From Pseudomonas brassicacearum (GTDB lineage Bacteria > Pseudomonadota > Gammaproteobacteria > Pseudomonadales > Pseudomonadaceae), in NCBI RefSeq assembly GCF_009601685.2, contig NZ_CP045701.2:3658001-3722000 (forward strand): DNA of 64,000 nt, written 5' to 3'. Shown here one piece after another: positions 16,973-26,450 of the stretch. The position numbers and the translations under genes are program-made. The notes under the pieces were generated by a model. The model did no database searches, had not been told where the DNA came from, and saw only the letters and a program-made list of their open reading frames with translations. Positions within the stretch are counted from its first letter, which is position 1, and every line of letters begins with the position of its first letter.

Positions 16973-18739
16973 ATGCCCCTGCGATCCACTGCCCTCGCTA
17001 CGTTGTTCACTTTGGCTGCCAGCACGGCGGCCGCTGTGCCTGAACCGCTGCGCCTGGAAAGCCTGAAACGCTGCGGCGGCCTGCTGCAAAGCCAGCAGCA
17101 GGACTGGTGCCTGACCGTACGCGGACTGGGCAACGCAACGCCGCAACTGAAGCTGGGCACGAAAGCAATATCGGCAGACACGGTCCAGCGTGAAGGGAAC
17201 AACCTGCGCTTGCGCCTGGACAACGCCGAGTACCAGAGCGGCCCGCTCTGGCTGCAAGACGGCCCACGCGCCAGCAATGCCGCCTGGCTGACCTTGCGCA
17301 ACAGTCACGTACTGGCCGCCGGAGCGGACGAAGTAGCGAAGAACATGGATGGCCTGAACACCTACGTCGACCTGGTCAGTGTGCTGATCGAGGAAGACCA
17401 TGATGGCCGCCAGGAAGCCGAGCGCCTGGCCCGCAAGTACGGGGCAACGGTGGTCGGCAGCATCGCGCCGCTGAACCTGTATCAACTTCGCCTGCCGGCC
17501 AAGGACTTGGTGCAGCGTGACGCCCTGGTGCTGCGCCTGGGCAGCGAAACCAGCGTGGACGCCGTGGTCATCGAAGAGTCCTCGGCCGAAGAAACCGAGC
17601 AGGCCGCCGCCCATACTGAAGAACCGAAGAAGCCAGCCCTGGACTCCGATGAGTGGGCCGCGAATCGCTTTCTCGACGCGGTGAATTATTACCAACGACG
17701 CATCTCCGGACGACAGCCGCCCATCCAGCCGCAACCGGTGCGCATCGGCCTGATCGAGCGCGATGTCGATTTCGACACGACGGATTTCGCAGACTACCTC
17801 GGCGCCTGCTCACCGCCGCGCACCTGCGTCTACGCTCGCGATGCAGACAAGCCGGACAACCACGGCACAACCGTCGCCGGCATCCTCGCCGCACGCTGGG
17901 ACGACAGCGGCAACACTGGTTTTCTCCGAGGCCTGGACAAGGCCAGTGGCGGCTTCGAAGTTATCGTCGAGCGCAATTCCGATGCCGGGATCACCGCCAA
18001 CATTGCCGCCTCGGTCAACCTCGTGGAGGACGGTGTGCGCGTGCTCAACTGGAGCTGGGGCATCCACCGCGTCGGCGCCAAAGACATCAAGGGCGATGAC
18101 GTCGACTCGCTGCTGCGCTCGGGCATCGCCATGGGCGGGTACGAGGAACTGCTGGAGGAGTTCTTCCTCTGGCTGCGCAAGGAACATCCCGACGTCATCG
18201 TGGTGAACTCCGCCGGCAATGGATCTTCGTTCTCGGGCAGCGACGAATACCGCCTGCCCTCCTCCTTCATCACCGAACAATTGCTGGTGGTCGGCGGGCA
18301 CCAGCGCAGTGAGCGCACCGGCGTCGCCGTCGACGACCCGGCCTATGCAGTCAAGCGCAGTTCTTCGAACATCGACATGCGCGTCGACATCACCGCCGCC
18401 GCTTGCGCCCACGCTTCGACGACCAACGCCGGCCAGGACAGCGCGGTGCATTGCGGCACGTCCTACGCCACGCCCATGGTCGCAGGCCTGCTGGCGGCAA
18501 TGCTGTCCATCAACCCGCAACTGCACCCCGAGCAACTGCGCATGCTGCTACGCCGCAGCGCCATGACCATCGGTGACAATCACGACTTCGAACAGATGGA
18601 CGCCGAAGACCTCACTGCGCCCATCCTGCCGTCGGAGCGCCGCTACCAACTCAACGACAAAGACGTCGGCCGCTCCGCGCGGCTGGACATGCAAAAAGCC
18701 CTGGACCTGGCCGCACAAAGCCGCGACCGCGTGCGTTGA
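16973..18739 (+). CDS. secreted S8 subtilisin-like serine peptidase with variant catalytic Asp
   Basis: This 588-residue protein has a signal peptide (cleavage likely after AAA near residue 21), an N-terminal domain to about residue 225, and a subtilase domain from 255. His297 lies in NHGTTVAGI, Asn416 in NSAGN and Ser497 in GTSYATPMVAG, all canonical. Where subtilases have I-D-T-G with the catalytic Asp, this protein reads LIERDVDFD, so Glu262 aligns with Asp, although Asp264 is close by. It is probably exported to the periplasm. Two Cys residues in AC-HAST and HCGTS might form a disulfide. Function and substrate are unknown. The alternative is an inactive or self-limited peptidase. Confidence 0.85.
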   Translation: MPLRSTALATLFTLAASTAAAVPEPLRLESLKRCGGLLQSQQQDWCLTVRGLGNATPQLKLGTKAISADTVQREGNNLRLRLDNAEYQSGPLWLQDGPRASNAAWLTLRNSHVLAAGADEVAKNMDGLNTYVDLVSVLIEEDHDGRQEAERLARKYGATVVGSIAPLNLYQLRLPAKDLVQRDALVLRLGSETSVDAVVIEESSAEETEQAAAHTEEPKKPALDSDEWAANRFLDAVNYYQRRISGRQPPIQPQPVRIGLIERDVDFDTTDFADYLGACSPPRTCVYARDADKPDNHGTTVAGILAARWDDSGNTGFLRGLDKASGGFEVIVERNSDAGITANIAASVNLVEDGVRVLNWSWGIHRVGAKDIKGDDVDSLLRSGIAMGGYEELLEEFFLWLRKEHPDVIVVNSAGNGSSFSGSDEYRLPSSFITEQLLVVGGHQRSERTGVAVDDPAYAVKRSSSNIDMRVDITAAACAHASTTNAGQDSAVHCGTSYATPMVAGLLAAMLSINPQLHPEQLRMLLRRSAMTIGDNHDFEQMDAEDLTAPILPSERRYQLNDKDVGRSARLDMQKALDLAAQSRDRVR

Positions 18740-18753
18740 AAGTCAAGGCACGT

Positions 18754-19467
18754 CTAACTCAAGACGATGTCTGCCTTGCGCGGGCAAAACCATCCATGCA
18801 TCAGGCCCGCCTGGTAGAACTGAACCGGAGCCTCGAACCCAGCAGTCTCGATGAGACCGGCGACCTGCTGTGTCGGCAGGATAGCCACGTCCCGGGCGTA
18901 GGCGGCACGAGCCCTGACCAGCATTTGCGGCTGTACACCGGCAGAGGACATCAGCGTCATCCAGTTGCGCAGTAGTGCCTCATAGGCTGGTGATTCGGTG
19001 TCAGCAGCGAGGTCGGTGTTTGCCAATATTCCCCCCGGCTTAAGCCGGCGGGCGATCTCATGGAAGAACGCTATACGGGCTTGTGGCTCGAGCAAAAACT
19101 GAGACACCAGAAAACAGGTGGCACCGTCGTGGTCAGGCTCGGCAGGCAGCGCGTCAAGGTAACCCTGATGAAAGCTGCAACGCGAGAGGAAGCCTTCTTG
19201 CACTGCTTTCTGCCGGCAGATATCGAGCATGGCGCCCGAGGGGTCAACGGCGGTGAAATGCCAGCAGGGGTTATGCTGGGCCAGGTGGGCCAGCTCCGCA
19301 CCGGTGCCTACGCCGACGCAGAGTATCCGGGCATGTTCCGGTAAGTCAGCGAACACGGCGTCGAGCAGGGTGTACAGGGCGTCACGAATAGGCGCCATTC
19401 CCGCCCATTGCTTGTCGTAGCCGGCGGCCTGCTGGTCGAATAGGGCCTTGAGTTCTTCATTGCGCAT
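18754..19467 (-). CDS. class I SAM-dependent methyltransferase
   Basis: This 237-residue protein has motif I ILCVGVGTGAELAHLA near residue 50, FTAVDPSGAML for the second strand and RRLKPGGILANTD in the later part, all typical of small-molecule methyltransferases. The substrate is unknown. It resembles the enzyme at 5143-5859. I chose ATG 19467 because GGAAGG lies 8 bases upstream; GTG 19476 would lie too close to it. It is convergent with the subtilase gene, whose stop is 15 bases away. Confidence 0.83.
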   Translation of the reverse strand: MRNEELKALFDQQAAGYDKQWAGMAPIRDALYTLLDAVFADLPEHARILCVGVGTGAELAHLAQHNPCWHFTAVDPSGAMLDICRQKAVQEGFLSRCSFHQGYLDALPAEPDHDGATCFLVSQFLLEPQARIAFFHEIARRLKPGGILANTDLAADTESPAYEALLRNWMTLMSSAGVQPQMLVRARAAYARDVAILPTQQVAGLIETAGFEAPVQFYQAGLMHGWFCPRKADIVLS

Positions 19468-19922
19468 GGAGAGCACCTTCCTTTGCGTCGTGATGGGATG
19501 TACCGCGATGGATGCGGCTACGCTTTGAGTATCCCAGGGCTGTCAAGCCCCACTGGTTGCGCGGCATTGAGTCGCCAGTCATGGAACCAGTCGGTAGGTG
19601 GACTGCACCAGCCCCGAAGGAAAGCTGCGGCTGGATACCAATTTCAAATCCACATCCCGCTCAAGCCCACCGAACAACGGCCGCCCCGAGCTACACCCAA
19701 CACCGCCACAACAAAGGCCCCCAAAAATGCCCACCGCCCACGTCTTCATCGCCACCCGCTAGTCTAGAGACTTGATTCGCCGAGTTCATAGTCACTTCAG
19801 TTATCCCCATCGACTCGATCGGTCCAAGCCTGACATATTTAGTATATCTTTTCGGAAACGCCCTACAATACGTTTAAAGATTTTGCAATAGGATATCCGA
19901 CCAATTAAAAGGAGTTAAGCGT
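19468..19922. other. 455-base intergenic region
   Basis: I see no credible gene here; the open frames are proline- and histidine-rich and look like frame shadows of GC-rich non-coding DNA. The last 100 bases become AT-rich, mark the change to the type VI island and must hold the hcp promoter. TACAAT at 19863 is a possible -10 box. Confidence 0.5.
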
Positions 19923-20423
19923 ATGGCCAATCACAGTTACATGACGATTTCCGGATCACAACAAGGCCTGATCTCCGCAGGCTGTTCCACTCAAGACTCC
20001 ATCGGAAACAAGTGCCAAGCTGGGCACGAAGACGAAATCATGGTGCTGGCCTACTCTCATAATATGACCGCAGGCGATGAGGGAAGCATTATGGGCGGCC
20101 GTGGCAAACACATGCCAATCGTACTTACAAAAAATATCGACAAGTCTACACCTCTGTTGGCGAGCGCTCTGCACGAAGGCGAAGAAATCGAATGCAAAAT
20201 CAACTTCTATCGCACGTCGCCTGCTGGCTTCGACGAGAAATATTTTACTGTCATGCTCAGCGGTGGACGCATCGCAAACATAAGCGTTCAAGTACCACAT
20301 GCCATTCACATGAGCGACGCGCAACCCCAAGAGCTGATTGCCATCCGCTATCGAGAGATAAGCTGGGCACACCATCAGGCAGGTACAAGCGCCTATAGCT
20401 CTTGGGGTAATAAAGATGAATGA
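19923..20423 (+). CDS. hcp: type VI secretion tube protein Hcp
   Basis: This 166-residue protein begins MANHSYMTISGSQQGLISAGC and includes the Hcp-family blocks CQAGHEDEIMVLAYSHN, HMPIVLTKNIDKSTPLL and CKINFYR. Hcp hexamers stack into the inner tube of the type VI secretion system and can chaperone small effectors in their lumen. AAGGAG lies 8 bases before the ATG. No structural type VI genes are in the window, so this is an orphan hcp. Its stop is overlapped by the next start, suggesting that the downstream product is its cargo. Confidence 0.93.
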   Translation: MANHSYMTISGSQQGLISAGCSTQDSIGNKCQAGHEDEIMVLAYSHNMTAGDEGSIMGGRGKHMPIVLTKNIDKSTPLLASALHEGEEIECKINFYRTSPAGFDEKYFTVMLSGGRIANISVQVPHAIHMSDAQPQELIAIRYREISWAHHQAGTSAYSSWGNKDE

Positions 20424-21114
20424 CCCTTCATGCGACATTAATGACGTAGCTAAAGCAGGCTCTGACCTGGTGGTACTGGGGTGCACAATTGGTGCAACCA
20501 ACTTCTATGACGGTTTTACCCAGCTCCAATTCGGTTCAATTATCGCCAACTTCGTTAACGAAGTTATAAAAGACGTCAACGACGGCCTAATTAGCGCTTG
20601 GGAGGGTGTACAGGAGATAAGGGCAGAATATGCAGACCTATCGAACAAGGTACTTTTTTATGCTCAAAACGGTATAGGGGTTGCTGCGGGTGTCATGCAG
20701 GTTGAGGTGGGCATCGCCATTACGGGAAGCTCTTACGGTGCGGGGGCGCCAGTAGGTGCGTTTTTTGTCGCCCACGGCGTCAACAACATCTACGAGGGTG
20801 GAATGAACATTTATAACGGCCCCGGCGCCCCAGCTGCACAGGGACCTACTCGGCGCGCCTATCAAATGTTTTTAGACGATGACTATAAGGGGGACATGGC
20901 CTATGGAACGATCGACTTGATATTGTCGGCAGGCGCAATGATGCGGCCAGTTCGCAGGACAGACGCAGTACAACTTTTCAGGCGCGACCCTCTGAATTAC
21001 GAGTCTGCATATCAACAGACCGGTAAGCTGGCATTGTTTTTCGAAGCGTTAGTAGATGCCATTACCATCAACGCCATGCTCTCAAAGGAAAAACTTGAAA
21101 TAGAAAACAACTGA
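20416..21114 (+). CDS. DUF4225-type putative type VI effector
   Basis: This 232-residue protein overlaps hcp by 8 bases, the usual arrangement for an Hcp-delivered effector. A hydrophobic glycine-rich stretch, IGVAAGVMQVEVGIAITGSSYGAG followed by AHGVNNIYEG (about residues 94-138), matches what I know of the DUF4225 family found next to hcp genes. A second hydrophobic patch is at residues 170-178. The activity is not established from sequence; a membrane-acting toxin is plausible given these segments. The DNA is AT-rich compared with neighbours, indicating horizontal acquisition. Confidence 0.65.
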   Translation: MNDPSCDINDVAKAGSDLVVLGCTIGATNFYDGFTQLQFGSIIANFVNEVIKDVNDGLISAWEGVQEIRAEYADLSNKVLFYAQNGIGVAAGVMQVEVGIAITGSSYGAGAPVGAFFVAHGVNNIYEGGMNIYNGPGAPAAQGPTRRAYQMFLDDDYKGDMAYGTIDLILSAGAMMRPVRRTDAVQLFRRDPLNYESAYQQTGKLALFFEALVDAITINAMLSKEKLEIENN

Positions 21115-21132
21115 CACGTGAGCGGCGATTAA

Positions 21133-21543
21133 TTACCACATCTTGCGTAACCGGGGAGCGTAAAAGCGTAATCCAGCAATGACGATGACAAGAAACACAA
21201 TACCGCTCACAACCCAATAGGCTTTGCCGTTCAGGGGGAAAACTTTCGTTATTCCCCAGACAATAATCATTGTATAACCCATAGAGCAGCCAACAACAAC
21301 CAACCCCAAACTTAATAAATACCTGACTGTATACATCTCATACCCCCTTAAGCAGTGGTCGATAAGGGAATGTACCATAAGTTCATCGAAGCACCTACCG
21401 GCAACCTTGTCAGAAAATTCTCTATTTTTTAAGAAGCTGGTTAACTCATGCATCATAGATACTGTAGCTCCGCTAAGGGCGGCATGACGCGGCGGTCCAA
21501 AATTGAAGTACCCATAGCTTAGTAAGCTATGTAATTTCTGCAT
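21133..21543 (-). CDS. small two-helix membrane protein, candidate immunity protein
   Basis: This 136-residue protein has two strong membrane helices (about residues 72-96 and 106-125) after a soluble N-terminal part with paired Cys residues. I do not recognise a family. It lies 19 bases from the convergent end of the DUF4225-type gene. Immunity proteins for membrane-acting effectors are often small inner-membrane proteins, so this is the best local candidate, although the opposite orientation is less usual. The ATG at 21543 has only a weak ribosome binding site; internal Met codons near residue 30 are alternatives. Confidence 0.5.
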   Translation of the reverse strand: MQKLHSLLSYGYFNFGPPRHAALSGATVSMMHELTSFLKNREFSDKVAGRCFDELMVHSLIDHCLRGYEMYTVRYLLSLGLVVVGCSMGYTMIIVWGITKVFPLNGKAYWVVSGIVFLVIVIAGLRFYAPRLRKMW

Positions 21544-21663
21544 GCATTCTTCTATCGCCTGACCAAGCTTTCCACGTTATACCTCAGAACGTGATCAAGC
21601 CTTTTGTGAATTCGATAAGCTCTTGGTGATAACTTTCTTTAGGGCTGCACTGATTTTCAGCAA

Positions 21664-21903
21664 TCAACACGTGCACAGAACATTAGTGTCAAAAGGCTGT
21701 TTCTCTTTAAGTATGTGGTAGCTCGCACGCGCCAGTTTATAAGCCAATGCTTTGGTCGCGACCACGCTGTTTGTCTTGGCTTTCTTTTTCTCGAAAAATC
21801 GTTTGGATAATCGTATGATTTTGAACGTCAGCTTAGGGTCGATTCTGTTGAAAACAGTCGAGTTGGGCTGCCCCTCCAGTGAATTGAGTACTGAAAACGC
21901 CAA
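21664..21903 (-). pseudogene. transposase C-terminal remnant (IS110-like?)
   Basis: The 79-codon frame ends VVATKALAYKLARASYHILKEKQPFD, which resembles the C-terminus of IS110/IS1111-type transposases (K-LARA-YH-L...PFD). Nothing of the N-terminal catalytic part is visible. It lies between the type VI effector pair and the broken vgrG, and probably records the rearrangement that trimmed them. Family assignment is tentative. Confidence 0.4.
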
Positions 21904-22043
21904 TTTTGCAGGCAGCTAAGTAAAGCCTGAGCCACTAATCCCGTGCACAACGTAAAAAATTACATATCAGACGCGAACTTTTCCGCGGTGGAAATCAAAG
22001 CCCACTTTTTCATCAGAATCGATCTAACCCCCTTACCGGCAAC

Positions 22044-23195
22044 ACAGACAACCACTGACCACCGGCTGATCGGGGTCGTTTTCGAGAAATGTGACTATGA
22101 CTTCCATGCCCGTCCGAGGGGGGCCAATTTCACAACGCCAATTGGAAGCCTCCCTCAGCCAACAACGACTCTTGTCGTCAAATCTATCTTCACGGTCCCA
22201 GGGAACTTGACCTTGATCCTCCCGTAGCGCCGCTCACTCTGGGTCGCCTCGTCCTCCAGAGCGATGACTACGGCGATCTGGTCACTTGGCACCTGAGGTT
22301 TCTCGTGGGCCAACGGCGGACAATAGGACACCTCCCACGGAACAACGATGAAGCGGTTGCGGTAGCCCTGATGAAAGTCATCCTCGTTCCCAGTGTTGCC
22401 ACTGGCGACGTTTTCACCCAATACCTGTGGTTGCCTGCCTTCGTGGATGACCCGGGTCAGTAGCCATGGAACGTTCCACTCTGGACGCAGATGGCCCGAG
22501 ACTTCCAGCACATGGCCACTGCCTAACCGAGGCTGGTCACTTTGCCCTTCAACGTGACGATAAGGCGCGTAGCGGTGCACCACAGTACGAAGACTTTCTT
22601 GTCCATGAACAGTGGGTTGCGCAACCCTGGGAAAAACCGCCTGATCATCGCCAAAAACCAGCACGTGGCCATGAGCGCTATGCTGGAAGTGAAAGTGGAT
22701 ACCCTCTTCTTCGCACAAGCGCTGAATGAAGTGCAAATCCGTTTCGTCGTACTGGGTACAGTAGTCACGCTCGGGGTAGGTCGCCCCCAGATGAAACCGA
22801 CAGGCGTCGCCCAGAATGCCGTGCTCTTGCAGTATCAACGCGACGATTTCCGGCACCGAGAACTGTTGATAGATCCTCTGGTTGATGCGGTGACGCAAGT
22901 AGGACAGGTGCGGTACGAGGGCCAGTTTGTAGCGCGTCAACCGCTGACCGTTGCTGCTTTGAGCGATGTGATAGACCCGTCCATGAATGCCGTTGCCCTT
23001 CGAGTCGAAGGTCAGAAAGGCCTCTACATCGAAGAGGCTTTCAAGATCCAGGTCAGACTGCTCGCTAACAAACTCCACGCTGAAGAGGTAAGGCTTGCTG
23101 ATCGCCTCCTCTCCAGTGAACGCGAGCACTTGAAAACCTTGCTCAAAACCGTCGATGGTCAAACTGAAGTACGTTTGATTGGCTGGGCTGAACAT
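22044..23195 (-). pseudogene. vgrG: type VI spike protein VgrG, frameshifted and truncated
   Basis: The intact part reads MFSPANQTYFSLTIDG...GEEAISKPYLFSVEFVSEQSDLDLESL, a typical VgrG N-terminus, and runs through YDETDLHFIQRLCEEEGIHFHFQH to RYGRIKVKFP (about 340 residues). The next codon should be Trp, but a T is missing, giving the frameshift to a stop at 22155. Further VgrG sequence is still recognisable in another frame (GMEVIVTFLENDPDQP, 22050-22110) and then homology ends near 22044, before the gp5/needle region. A full VgrG exceeds 600 residues. I take ATG 23195 as start, with AAGAGAA upstream. Confidence 0.85.
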
Positions 23196-23345
23196 CCGCT
23201 GTTCTCTTCTTACATAAGGCGGCGCAATGACCGGAAGACCCCGAGCACTACTGGGCTGAGGGATTATAAGGTTCTCATCCACCCGCCCAGCATCCCTGTA
23301 TATCGGCGTTTACGTCTTGCTTTCCAGACATACAATCAAGTCAGA

Positions 23346-24449
23346 TCACACACCACTCTTCACTTTGGTCCAGATCCGCGTGCGGATTCGCTCCAATTTC
23401 AATGGCAGTGGCTCAAGTGGAATAAGTGTTGCGATCGTCTTTTTGTCTGGATAAACCCAAGGATTGTCTCGCAGCTTCTGCTCGACAAACTCAGCGGCAT
23501 CTTTATTGGCGTTGGGATATAACGTGTGGTTTGAGGTCTTGGCAATAATTTCTGGCCGCAACATGTAATTAATGAACGCCATGCCCTCCGTGGGATGAGG
23601 GGCATCTTTTAGCAGGACCAGATTCTCCGACCAGGCCAGCGCGCCTTCGCGAGGTAGACTGTAGGCAATCTTGCGTCCAGTGTTGGCCTTCTCATTGATG
23701 GCCTGTGCAGCAAGGGCACCATTGGCCCACCCCACAACTGCACAAATATTGCCGTCAGCCAGGTCGGCGTCGATTCTGGACGAGTCGAAATAGAGGACAT
23801 AAGGACGGATTTTTAACAGCAAGGCTTGGGCTTTCTGATAATCATCCGGGTTCTTGCTGTTGCTGGGAAGTCCAAGGTAATTCAAGGCAATCGAAACGAT
23901 CTCACTGGGAGAGTCAAGCATTGCCACGCCGCACGACTGGAGCTTACTGATGTTCTCTTCTTTGAAGATCAGATCCCAGCTATTCACTGGAGCATCATCA
24001 CCCAATGCCGCTTTGACTTTGTCAACGTCATAGCCAATGCCGGTAGTGCCCCACAAATAGGGCACGGCATAGCGGTTACCAGGATCATTGACCGCGAGCT
24101 GGGACAAGAGATCAGGATCGATGTGTGAAAAGTTACTCAGTTGATTACGATCCAATGGCTGAAGGACTCCCGCCTGGATCAGGCTGGGCAACACATTGGA
24201 GGTCGCCACAACCACGTCATACCCGGTGCGCCCGGCCATGACTTTGCTCTGCATGATTTCGGCGCTGTCGAACGCATCCATATGCACGCTCGTGCCAGTT
24301 TCCTGTTCAAACTCCTTTGGCGTCTCCGGCGCAAGCAACCCGAACCAGTTATACAGATACATCCCGGGCTCTACAGCCGCTACTGATGTGCTTATCCCTG
24401 CACAGAGAAGCGAGGCGGAAAAAATGGTTCGCAAATGTGACTTTCTCAT
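23346..24449 (-). CDS. polyamine-type ABC transporter substrate-binding protein (PotF/SpuD-like)
   Basis: This 367-residue periplasmic protein has a signal peptide ending at VAA near residue 25 and then GMYLYNWFGLLAPETPKEFEQETG, typical of PotF/PotD/SpuD. YDVVVATSNVLPSLIQAG, LWGTTGIGYDVDKV and FINYMLRPEIIAK are family blocks. Such proteins bind putrescine, spermidine or related amines. No permease or ATPase genes follow, so it may serve a transporter elsewhere or act as a sensor component. The ATG is preceded by AAGGATG. It is divergent from a LuxR-type regulator 139 bases away. Confidence 0.88.
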   Translation of the reverse strand: MRKSHLRTIFSASLLCAGISTSVAAVEPGMYLYNWFGLLAPETPKEFEQETGTSVHMDAFDSAEIMQSKVMAGRTGYDVVVATSNVLPSLIQAGVLQPLDRNQLSNFSHIDPDLLSQLAVNDPGNRYAVPYLWGTTGIGYDVDKVKAALGDDAPVNSWDLIFKEENISKLQSCGVAMLDSPSEIVSIALNYLGLPSNSKNPDDYQKAQALLLKIRPYVLYFDSSRIDADLADGNICAVVGWANGALAAQAINEKANTGRKIAYSLPREGALAWSENLVLLKDAPHPTEGMAFINYMLRPEIIAKTSNHTLYPNANKDAAEFVEQKLRDNPWVYPDKKTIATLIPLEPLPLKLERIRTRIWTKVKSGV

Positions 24450-24587
24450 GCAACATCCTTGTCAAGACGATATGCCCTCATGGCCATCGTAAACCCTGCC
24501 AGCGAATATACCGGGTGCTCGCGAATAGTAAATACCCACGAATACTTACCTTTGACCTGAGAATCCCTAACCCAAAAGGGGTAGAAA

Positions 24588-25379
24588 ATGCCGTTTGACC
24601 TCCATAGCCTGGCTTGGCATCGATCGATTGGGAAGCTGATCATGCAGCTGAACCGTCCAGATTTCTGGAGTTCACTTGTTCGTACCTTAAATGAATATGT
24701 ACAGATCGATAATTGGGTTGTATTGATTTTCAGCAATCAACAGGTACAGGTTGTTAGTCTTCCCGAGATAGCCGATGCGCAAGAGATTGACGCATTCACT
24801 CATCGCTATGTAAAAGGGCTTTATCTACTCGATCCATTTTATATAGCCAACCGAGAGAATCCACAGAGCGGTTTCTTTCATCTACTGGATATTGCACCAG
24901 AGTACTTTCTTGAAACCGAGTACTACCATCAGTACTTTGCACAATACATCTCCATGGATGAGGCGCAGTACAATGTCCAACTCGACCGCGACAGAACGTT
25001 GTGCATTTCCATCGGCAGCAAAGTTCACTTTAGCCAAGAACAAATAACCCTGCTTGACATCATCAAGCCTTGGGTAACTGCCTTGATGCATCAGCGCATG
25101 GGTTTTGAAAATGACGTAGAGAAAACCCTGACTGAGCCGCCTCTGTGGCCGGAAACGGTCAATCAGCTTGGCACACAAATAACAGCACGCGAGAGTGACG
25201 TACTTCGCTTATTACTCAGCGGCTTCTCCAATAAGGAGATAGCCGGAAAGCTGTCCCTCTCGGCGGAGACCATAAAAGTTCACCGCCGCAATATTTACGC
25301 AAAATTAAACATCAAGTCACAATCCGAGCTGTTTGCTCGATTCTTCATGCCCAGACAGCATGTTCCCGCTACCCATTAA
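24588..25379 (+). CDS. LuxR-family transcriptional regulator
   Basis: This 263-residue protein has a C-terminal LuxR/GerE helix-turn-helix: ITARESDVLRLLLSGFSNKEIAGKLSLSAETIKVHRRNIYAKL, residues about 194-240. The N-terminal 180 residues have no recognisable acyl-homoserine lactone motif. AAGGGG lies 4-6 bases upstream of the ATG. Divergent placement from the polyamine-type binding protein suggests control of that gene, and perhaps response to amines; this is inference from position only. Confidence 0.85.
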   Translation: MPFDLHSLAWHRSIGKLIMQLNRPDFWSSLVRTLNEYVQIDNWVVLIFSNQQVQVVSLPEIADAQEIDAFTHRYVKGLYLLDPFYIANRENPQSGFFHLLDIAPEYFLETEYYHQYFAQYISMDEAQYNVQLDRDRTLCISIGSKVHFSQEQITLLDIIKPWVTALMHQRMGFENDVEKTLTEPPLWPETVNQLGTQITARESDVLRLLLSGFSNKEIAGKLSLSAETIKVHRRNIYAKLNIKSQSELFARFFMPRQHVPATH

Positions 25380-25407
25380 GGCCAGGGCATCGGGCTGATT
25401 TGTGCGG

Positions 25408-26337
25408 TCATGCGCCTGCAAGCATCAAGTTCAGATTCTGCACGGCCGCGCCAGCAGCACCCTTCCCAAGATTGTCAAACACCGCAGCCAGCAAAACCTG
25501 CCCGGTCTCGTCATTCTCGAACACCGACAATCGCAAATCATCTGTCCCGTTAAGCGCTTGAGGATCAAGGGACGTCAGCTCTTTTGATTCCCGCATCGGC
25601 ATCACCTGTACATGGCGCGCATCGGCATAGTGCTGCATCAAACACGCATGCAACTGCACCGCGCTCACGCCGGGCGCCAGCAATCGGGTGTGCAAGGGTA
25701 TGGTCAGCACAATCCCCTGCCTAAAAGCGCCATAGGCCGGCACGAACATCGGCCGCTCCGTCAGTCCACTTTGCTGCTGAATCTCCGGAATATGCTTGTG
25801 TGCCAGCCCCAGCCCATAGACCTGAAACGCCGACACCTGTGCTGCGCCTGCTCCCTCATGCTCTTGCACGCCGACGCGCCCTTTTCCGGAATAACCCGAC
25901 ACGGCATGAATGTTCAGCGGGTAATCCCTGGGCACCAATCCGGCCTCCAGCAATGGGCGCAGCAACCCTATCGCCCCCGTTGGATAGCAGCCGGGATTGC
26001 TGACCCGCCGCGCCGCGGCGATGCGTTGGGCCTGTTGCGGGTTCATCTCTGCGAAACCATAGGTCCAGTCTGGATCGGTACGGTGCGCCGAACTCGCATC
26101 GATCACCCGAACGGCGGAGTTTTCGATGGTCGCTACCGCGTCGCGTGCGGCTTGGTCGGGCAAGCAGAGAATCGCGATGTCGCAGTGGTTGATGGCTTCG
26201 GCGCGACGTTGCGGGTCCTTACGATGTTCGGGATTGAGTGTGAAAAGCCGAAGATCGCTGCGCTCGCGCAGACGTTGATGGATTTGCAGCCCGGTGGTGC
26301 CTTGGTCGCCATCGATGAATACAAGGGGACTTGCCAT
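25408..26337 (-). CDS. argC: N-acetyl-gamma-glutamyl-phosphate reductase, type 2
   Basis: This 309-residue protein is the short (AGPR type 2) form of ArgC, which reduces N-acetylglutamyl phosphate with NADPH in arginine synthesis. The NADP-binding start [18 protein letters not shown] is present; the catalytic Cys117 is in SNPGCYPTG and the later [13 protein letters not shown] and HKHIPEIQ blocks match. Pseudomonads usually carry a type 1 argC as well, so this may be a second copy. It is divergent from a LysR regulator, 113 bases away, which probably controls it. Confidence 0.93.
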   Translation of the reverse strand: MASPLVFIDGDQGTTGLQIHQRLRERSDLRLFTLNPEHRKDPQRRAEAINHCDIAILCLPDQAARDAVATIENSAVRVIDASSAHRTDPDWTYGFAEMNPQQAQRIAAARRVSNPGCYPTGAIGLLRPLLEAGLVPRDYPLNIHAVSGYSGKGRVGVQEHEGAGAAQVSAFQVYGLGLAHKHIPEIQQQSGLTERPMFVPAYGAFRQGIVLTIPLHTRLLAPGVSAVQLHACLMQHYADARHVQVMPMRESKELTSLDPQALNGTDDLRLSVFENDETGQVLLAAVFDNLGKGAAGAAVQNLNLMLAGA

Positions 26338-26450
26338 GGAATGCTCTCGGACATTGGAAATCAGGAGCCCAATCTTCAGCGAACCTCTAAGATAGGAAAA
26401 GTTGAATTTATAAACGATGAAATTCAGTTTTTCTGAACAAGGAATCTCTC

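Noticed and set aside
19483..19775. Possible small genes between the methyltransferase and hcp
   Set aside because: The frames are Pro/His/Thr-rich with poor starts and no homology that I recognise; treated as non-coding.
22542..23522. 326-codon plus-strand frame crossing vgrG and the polyamine-type gene
   Set aside because: It is antisense to two genes with clear family motifs.
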